The translations under genes were made by a program, and so were the position numbers. From Chondrosia reniformis (Eukaryota; Porifera; Demospongiae; Chondrillida; Chondrillidae): 64,000 nt of DNA. Below, one piece after another: positions 51,801 to 60,800 of the stretch. The stretch lies in the NCBI GenBank assembly GCA_947172415.1, contig OX359191.1, forward strand, positions 1,116,001 to 1,180,000, given 5' to 3'. The notes beneath the pieces are model-generated. The model was given only the letters and a program-made list of their open reading frames with translations, had not been told where the DNA came from and did not search any database. Position 1 is the stretch's first letter. Every line of letters begins with the position of its first letter.

Positions 51801-54800
51801 CAAGAAAGTAGCCTAAAATGGATGACAGTCTTAGTCACTCTAATTGTATCCATATTTCATACGTATGTATACGTACATATATTTACATGTGTCATGTCTG
51901 CCGGACTGTCCAAGTATGTATGAGTTTGTGTAAGATGAGATACATATATGCAATTTGATATGTTAGTATGTATGTACATATTGGAGAGTACACTCAGGAA
52001 GCCATTTTTTAATTAAGAATTATTTGCTCTGTCTTATTGACTGTGATATTATTCGAGTTGTTGCCAAGAGAACTTTGAAAATAGATTTTAACAAAATAAT
52101 ATTAAAAAAAGGGAATACAAGTAAATAAAAATATCCTGAAAGGTATTGAAACAGAACAGTGATCATGAGAGATACAGCTGTAACCATACAGAAGTGGCAT
52201 ACTGAGATTTAAGTTACTTATCCATACACATCACTTCTGTGTTTGGTTGCACCATGGATAGCTGAAGTAGGGATGATGCACCCAAACACAGAGTGATATG
52301 TATGGTTAAGTCAGTTAAATTTCAGTATGCCACGTCTGTATGGTTATAGCCTTATCACATGATTACTATCTTGTTTTGTTACTTTTTCTAGATGTGCCAG
52401 TTACTGTTGCAGTACTGCCATCCCTACTTCTTATATCATTCATTTGAAAATGTTTTATAAACTTTTATTTTACGTACGTACGTATACGTATATAAGGTTA
52501 TTATTGTCTCTATGTACGTACGTATGTGTTTCACAGTCACTCCAGTCATCAGGTGAAACAGACAGCATCACTCTGTCTTGTGAAGCTCCTGAGAATCGAC
52601 CCCAAGGCTATATCTCATAGTGCCTATGCTCCAAGGTTTATTCAGCTGATCAACGACAAACACATAGTAAGTATTGTACGAGGATGGACAAGTGGGAGAG
52701 ATAGGATGGGAAAGAGAGAGGTAGGAGGGGAAGAGAGAGATAGGGGGGGGGGGGGGGGGGGGGGGGAAGAGAGAGATAGGATGGGGAAGAGAGAGATAGG
52801 ATGGGGAAGAGAGAGATAGGAGAGGGAGAAGAGAGAGATAGGAAGGGGAAGAGAGAGATAGGAGAGGGAGAAGAGAGAGATAGGATGGGAAAGAGAGAGA
52901 TAGGATGGGGAAGAGAGAGATAGGAGGGGAAGAAAGAGATAGGAGGGGAAGAAAGAGATAGGAGGGGAAGAAAGAGATAGGAGGGGAAGAAAGAGATAGG
53001 AGGGGAAGAAAGAGATAGGAGGGGAAGAGAGAGATAGGATGGGGAAGAGAGAGGTAGGAGGGGAAGAGAGAGGTAGGAGGGGAAGAGAGAGATAGGATGG
53101 GGAAGAGAGAGATAGGATGGGGAAGAGAGAGATAGGAGGGGAAGAGAGAGATAGGAGGGGGAAGAGAGAGATAGGATGGGGAAGAGAGAGGTAGGAGGGG
53201 AAGAGAGAGGTAGGAGGGGAAGAGAGAGATAGGATGGGGAAGAGAGAGATAGGATGGGGAAGAGAGAGATAGGAGGGGAAGAAAGAGATAGGAGGGAAGA
53301 AAGAGATAGGATGGGGAAGAGAGAGGTAGGAGAGGGAGATGGGTAGTGAAGTAGGTTTAAACTTCCAGATATTTCTGTGCATTGCATGGTAAGGTTAGAA
53401 TGTGCAAAGGGAAAGTTAAACTGATGATGCAATGGGATTGTAAGGAGAGGTTAGTTGATTTGTAAAACTACTCACAAGGAGTTACCAAATTAATTTCACA
53501 ACAAAGTCTTTCAACTGTTTTGCATTTATTTTGATGGTAGGTAGTTTAAAGTAAATAGACTTTGACCTGATTTGGTCACGTTCCATATATGTTTTTGCCC
53601 ATAAATAAGCATCACTACCTAAGCTATGAATTTCATTTAACTGCCAAGTTAGGACAAAGCCTTAATGTAACTGTACAACATAATTCTTTATTACCTTTAT
53701 GTATATGTATTTATTTGAAGAGAATGACTTAGGTCACACTCAGTAGAGTGTGAGCAGGGGCCAGTGTTGCACTCAGATAACCCTACTATGTAGTACCAAT
53801 GTAGTGACGTACCTTGGGGAACTCAAAATGGCTTCCTTTTTGACCAAGAAATATGATATTTGAATATCTTCACATCTTCACATATAATTCAAACAAGTCA
53901 TGACTTCTTTGTAGGAAATACAAAATTTAATATGTGTAACAAAAGTTAGTAGGAAGGGATAATTTGGGGATGCTGAAGGCACAAAAGGTTTTACGATACG
54001 CACTTGAAGTTTATGGTATTCCAAAACAAACTGGAACTCATGAAATGTTCCGTGTGATTAAACTGGAACTCATGAAATGTTCCGTGTGATTAAACTGGAA
54101 CTCATGAAATGTTCCGTGTGATTAAAGTTGATATCGTTTTAGTTTGGGGTGCCCCGTGACTTTTTAAGCTTGAAATACTCATTAATGAAGTAACTGTAAG
54201 AATTGTATACTTCACTTTATGTTTCACAATAATGGATAGGCAACTATTGTGCAATAAGAATTGTCAAATTTTATGTATGTGATTGTGTGTGTGATTGTGT
54301 GTGATTATGTGTGTGATTATGTGTGTGATTGTGTGTGATTATGTGTGTGACTGTGTGTGTGATTGTGTGTGTGATTGTGTGTGTGATTGTGTGTGGGTAT
54401 AGTGTGATTATGTGTGTGATTGTGTGTGTGATTGTGTGTGTGACTGTGTGTGTGATTATGTGTGTGACTGTGTGTGATTGTGTGTGGGTATAGTGTGACT
54501 GTGTGTGTGATTATGTGTGTGACTGTGTGTGTGATTATGTGTGTGACTGTGTGTGATTGTGTGTGGGTATAGTGTGACTGTGTGTGTGATTATGTGTGTG
54601 ATTGTGTGTGTGACTGTGTGTGTGATTATGTGTGTGACTGTGTGTGATTGTGTGTGGGTATAGTGTGACTGTGTGTGCTGGTAAAGTGTACATAGTTGAT
54701 GATGAGGTCTGTGTTCCGGATAGGGAGTGGTGACAGCCAGTTGTAGTCTGATCATTGAGGGAGCAAGAGCTGAACCAGAGGCGTACAGGGCTTGTGTTTC

Positions 54801-57800
54801 AACTGCTGCCCAGAGGCTTCACAGGGTGAGTTGGATGGTTTGATTACTTGTAGAAACTCCTAGACCTAAAGTAAGTACGTACATATATGGTAGTTGCAGG
54901 TAATTCTAATTGTAATGCGTCTAAAGTGTCAAAGCTTGTTTACATAATACTGTACGTAGGAGAGAGTACATATATGGAAGGGTGATGTATTGTATCTATA
55001 GTAACCTAAGTTCCATAGCTAAAGTCAGTATTATCTTTTAAATGACTTGTACTCGTGTATAAAAACTAGTACATTTGTCCTCACTAGGTATCTGATTCAC
55101 CTATATTTGAATACTTTATTTGAGCATATTGATTTTTCCACAATACATTTTTTAGCTTTTGCTAATTTCCATTTATTGGATAAATGTTATTCCTAGAACA
55201 ACTTAAATTTACTAGATTTGTACTATGTATGCAAAGATTGCATTTATGATTGATTTAATATCTAATTGATTTAATAATTAATTGCTTTTTGTGTGTGTTT
55301 CCTAGATTGTCACCTCCACCCAAGCTGATCTCCACGACTACATGTACTACTTCATTCCAGCTCCCTGGTTGAGCATCCTTCTTCTAAGACTCATTCAGAT
55401 GTTCCCCTCTCCATCTGAAGATGATGCCCTGACTAGAGCTAGATTGGTTGAAAGCATTGAAGACATTTTGAATAGATCTCAGGTAGGTTTAAACTGATTA
55501 TATACACTGTTATTTGACCTGATCCAGCTATTTCCTAATAAATAGCCTTATCATTAATTCTTGAGAACTACTCTTGTAAGTTCACTTATTAGTTAGTAGG
55601 TATATTTTGGAATGTACGTACTTACTGTATCATCTGCAATCTTGAATCAATTAAAACTTTACTGTGGTTTTCCTTTTGTTATGGATGATACATCTGTATA
55701 CCTACGTACGTATCTAATTTCCGTATTCTACATATGAAAAATCTAATGCATCAATTTCATACATGCTATGCCGACTCTGTAAAAAGCTTATAGAGAACTA
55801 AATCTGGAGATACTGATCCTGGAGTCTTTTCTTTTCTTTTTTCTTCTTCTCCACCTGGTCAGACAGCTATTTCTGGGAATTCCACCCTTCATCAGTGACC
55901 CTGGGAATCTTTGTCTTTTCTTGATCTTGATCTTTTGTGAATCCTTGGTATATATGATTCAATATTATTATTATTATTATATTATTATAGTGATATTGTT
56001 GGTGTTAACTTAAACACTTAAAATATAAGGGACTGACATTATGTAGACTTTTTTAAGGGGAAAATGTACTAGGCTAATGTTACACTCTTTATGAGTACAT
56101 ACTTCAGGTATTCCTAAAAATTTCATTATTTTACTTGCTAGCTTTTGTTCTACTTCTGTATTTATCAGCAAAGTATTAACTTTAAATCTGTATAAAAATA
56201 ATTGACTGCTTCCTACTTCTTACATTTTGTGCTAAGTTCAAGTGTAAATAACAAAAATTTGTAGAGAATTAAATCATTGTTATTTTGATGTGAAGTGTAT
56301 TCTATGTACGTATGTATGAAAAATCTAAGATACCATTTTCCTACATGCTATGCCTATTCTGTAAAAGAGCCTATAGGGAACTAAACCTGAAGAGAGCTTT
56401 GGATGAAGATACAGGAGTCTTTTCTTCCTTCTTTTCCCTTCTTTCATCTTCTCCACTGGGTCAGACAGCCGTTTTTGGGAATTCCACCCTTCATCAGTGA
56501 TCCTGGGAGTCTTTGTCTTTTTCTTTATCTTGATCTTCTGTGAATCCTTGGCTCTCTATGCTAAATCTAGGGGCCTTATCCGTATGTATGACATATGTGT
56601 GGAAGTAGCATATGGTGTTCATAGGGAGCAAAAGTAGAAAGAGAAGACTACTGTATATTCATCCAAAGTTCTCACCAGGCTTAGTTCCCTATAGGCTTTT
56701 TAATTTATTACAGAGTAGGCATAACATGTAGGAAAATGGTGTATTAGACAATATATCATAATTCAATGGAAGTCACTTCAGGTAAATCACTTAGCTAGAT
56801 TAAATACAATTAATCTGGACACATCAATTCCTCTAGATATTCTTTTTATAATCATTGTATAGTGACTATTGACTTGAATGAGTGATTTTAGATTTGGGTG
56901 ACATTTAATAGCTCTTGAAGATGGAAATCAATATATACGTATGTACATATAAATAATCTAACACACTATTTTCTTACATGCTACATCTACTTTAGAGTAA
57001 AAGGCCTATAGGGAATTAAACCTAGTGAGAGCTTTGGATGAGGATTTAAGAGGTTTCTCCTTTTCCTTCTCTTCTTCTCCACTGGGTCAGACAGCTGTTT
57101 CTGGGAATTCCACCCTTCATCAGTGACCCTAGGAATCTTTGTCTTCTTCTTTATCTTCTGTTAGTCCTTGGTTGTGTACATATGTATAATACATTTGCTA
57201 CGTACATCCCATTCTTTAGCAGCAAACGTGAAAGTCAGTTTTACTTTCTTCTTCAAACAGAGATTATATGTATTAATTAATTTGGGTGCATGTATATGTT
57301 GCAATACCTTTGGTGTGTGTTGCAATGCCCACAGCATGTATTACTTCTTAGATGTCTATTTTCAGATGCATATTAACCTGTAGGTTAGAACCAGTTTAAA
57401 ATTTAAAGGTAATGAAGAGATGAGTGACCAGTTGGCCCGCGCATCCAACCATTACATTATTTCATAATTATACTTAGCCACATATACATACATATACAGT
57501 GCAAGTTACAATAGACCATAATTTGTTGTAGTTGCTAATTTGGTAATAATAACTATGGGAACCGAAGCAATATCTTCTACAATATCTAATTAAACATTAT
57601 GTTTTTAAACTTGCTAATACCTCTCAATGAACGTTTAATAACCTTTTTAAGCCGGCTGCTGGAGTATATTAATATGTTATGTAACTTGTAAGACTCTCTG
57701 AGAACATGATTAAGGCTTGCGCTATGTGACCTTATAAGTACACAACTTGATAAGTCACAACTTTTTTCTTCTTTTTCTCCAACAGGACCCAAGCAAGTCA

Positions 57801-60800
57801 AAGAAGGTTCAGCATTCCAACGCCAAGAATGCCGTCCTCTTTGAAGCCATTAAAGTCATCATACATTTGGAGAGGTGAGTGGGTTTGATGTTGCAAGATG
57901 TGGCCTCCCTGGAATGTCCTTTCTACTATACTTGAGTAGGTGGAATAGTCTGGTTATGTGATCTTTTACAGTAAATTGAAAATTCCTCAACTCTAATTAC
58001 ATTACCCGTACTAGTGTTGTTATTGCACTGGAGTTATTAATTAGAAACCGTTACCACATTAGAGAGGTAGCTACTATATACAGGTGGTCACATTAGAGAG
58101 GTAGCTACTATATACAGGTGGTCACATTAGAGAGGTAGCTACTATATACAGGTGGTCACATTAGAGAGGTAGCTACTATATACAGGTGGTCACATTAGAG
58201 AGGTAATTTTATATATAATTTGGACACCCGGAAATTATAGATCGGTTTAGCTAGGGAATGTGAATTTTCCACTTTTCAGTAGTCTAACTATGTTACATGC
58301 ATACACATGTCGTGTGGATTACATAGCTAATAGAATACAAAACATGTATATATTTCCATATGTTAACAATTTTGTATAGAGAGTAATATTCCCTTATCAA
58401 GAGATTCAGTTCTCTTTTTTAAACAAACATTTACAAGAATTATCTAGACAGTTGAGATTTCTTTAATCTTTTGTCTCTTGGTGCGACACAGATTTTTCTT
58501 AAGATAATAGAGCTTTCTTCTGACTGTGTCAAACTTTACTTTTTGAAGGTTTATTTTTTGTCTTGCGAGCGTCTAAAGACACATTCACTGAAGAAGACTC
58601 TTAGGGTTGAAATGACTGCCAAACTCTCTAAATCAAACTGCATATTTATACATTCGCAAGACAAAAAATGAACAGTTTGAAACAATACATTTTTCTGCTC
58701 AGTGTAGTCTAAATTACGTATTATTTCTCAACTTTGCAGTGAATCTCAGCTTCAAGTAAGAGCTTGCAACATTCTGGGTTCATTTTTGGGCGTGAAGGAG
58801 ACCAACCTCCGATATCTAGCTATGGAGCATCTCGGCTACTTGGCAGTCCTAGGATTCTCGCATGATCCTGTGAAGAAACATCAAAGCACAGTCATATCCT
58901 CCTTGAAGGTAACTGAATATTGTGTCGGGTATGGTTGTATTTATATACTTGGCTGTGCATTGGAATAGCCTTATTATTATTATGTACATATATATATGTA
59001 GTAGAGTAGACTATAAGTAGTATAAGTATACAGTATATGAGTGTACCCTGTGCGTATATATACTTAACATGCATGCGTGAACTGTACTTTACTACTATTA
59101 TGGTGACCCAGTAATTGAACAAATTGCTGCTTTGTTTATGTACGTACGTACATACGTACGTACATTATGTGGTAAAGGGAGTTAAGTGCACTTGGCTGTG
59201 TAAAGGCTTTGGTGATAAGTGAATGATCATATCAGACCAGCCCAGCCGAATGACCAAGTCTTTTCCTTTCCAGGAATAGTGAAGTCATTTATTCATGTAT
59301 AGATAGGTGTATATTTATTTACTGTACATACTGTATGTCTGGTCCACTGGAGCTTCTGTTTGCCAACTGCTCGTGCTATTGGTTGGTATATAATAATTAA
59401 TCAAACCAATAATACAAAGGGATGACTTGGCCGCCATTGCTGATCTAGTCATGACATTACCATGGATACTTCCTGCATTGCAATAGTCAGCAGTTTATGA
59501 TGCAAAATTAGAGGATGTTGTATCATAGCAATTATTGAAATAGTTGAGATTTAGATTAATTGTGACCTAACATTGTAGTGTCGCACTAGCAATTGTTGCC
59601 ATTCCATCGGATTGGGGAATTTTCCAAAAGGTTTACAGTGTGATGTCAAACTGCCACGTCTACATTTACCATTGCAGTTAGTGACTCACTGGCATTGTTT
59701 AATAGTCTATATAACATTTGTGAATCATTGTATAGATACGTAGGTGTGAGACTGTGAAAACAACTGGTACCTGTGGATAAAATAGAAATGGGAGGATGGG
59801 ATAAATGGAAGGTGCGAAAAATTAAAAGACCTAATTGCTCCTCATACACAGAAGCTACTACTACGTGGCATATGAATGTAATACAAGAAATTAACAAAAA
59901 AGGAAATATACAGTAGATGAATGAACGGAAAACGGTACATTAAACTAATAATAAAATTAACAGTGAATGTCTATATAATGTGTTTTTCTGGTTCTATGGC
60001 TAACATTAATATGAGATCAAGGAATTGCATAAAAACACTTTTCTAGACTAATCAATTTTGAGTAAGCCTGCATAGAGCTTTGAATGAGGGTATAGTTAGA
60101 TGTGCTCCACGGGTGTATGGGTTACTAAATCCATTAAGGATACCTTTAAAGCCACTTGTAAGTAAGTGTGTTTGTATACAGTGGATGCTTTCACTTCCTT
60201 CCTTTAGTTGAAACAGTTGTTTTAAATGTTTACAAGCCTTTTCATCCTCAGAATTATTCTCCTAAATCTCTTCTGAGATAAAATGGTTTTGGTTGCCAAG
60301 GAGCATCTTGGAAAAATGGGAGACTTTAAGATCTGAAGCTGATGCTAAAGCTTTGATATTCAGTCCATTTGATTCTGAATATTAAATCACCACTCTTGTC
60401 TCGTGAGAAACACAATGAGAATTGTGCTAGTAAAATTAGCTCTCTACATTTTTGTACAGTACTTCTCAATCAGTAGCCTATTAACTAATTGATTAACCAA
60501 TACAATAATTTTAAAGCTTGTAAAATGCAAAGAATTATTAGTCATTCTTATTATGTAACTTGGTATGATAATATGTGATATGGATAATTTCAAATGGAAA
60601 AATGTATGATCTCAATCACCTCCCATACCTTCATATGGCATAATGTACCTTGACTAATTAATATAGGTATCACTAATTGATGTTCTACTCCCACTCTTCT
60701 CTCCTCTTCTAATTGAAAAATATATTAGCTAAACCACTTCACAGCTATCTCTTTGGTTATCAGTTTGATATATTTGTATAGCCTTTGGCTTGGAATATCT

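Noticed and set aside
51551-51853. Open frames on both strands over the 36-bp array
   Set aside because: A 36-bp period keeps any stop-free frame open. The array lies in intron 4 and has no coding homology.
52642-53432. Minus-strand frames of 246 and 260 aa (Ser/Leu/Pro repeats)
   Set aside because: They are produced by the polypurine repeat, whose complement lacks stops, and they overlap a securely spliced intron of the opposite-strand gene.
54456-54755. Minus-strand His/Thr repeat frame
   Set aside because: It is the complement of the GT-rich microsatellite.
56312-56500. Small frame resembling the minus-strand frame at 43807-43989
   Set aside because: The resemblance arises because both are copies of interspersed repeat R1. 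Other copies carry stops, so selection for a protein is not indicated.
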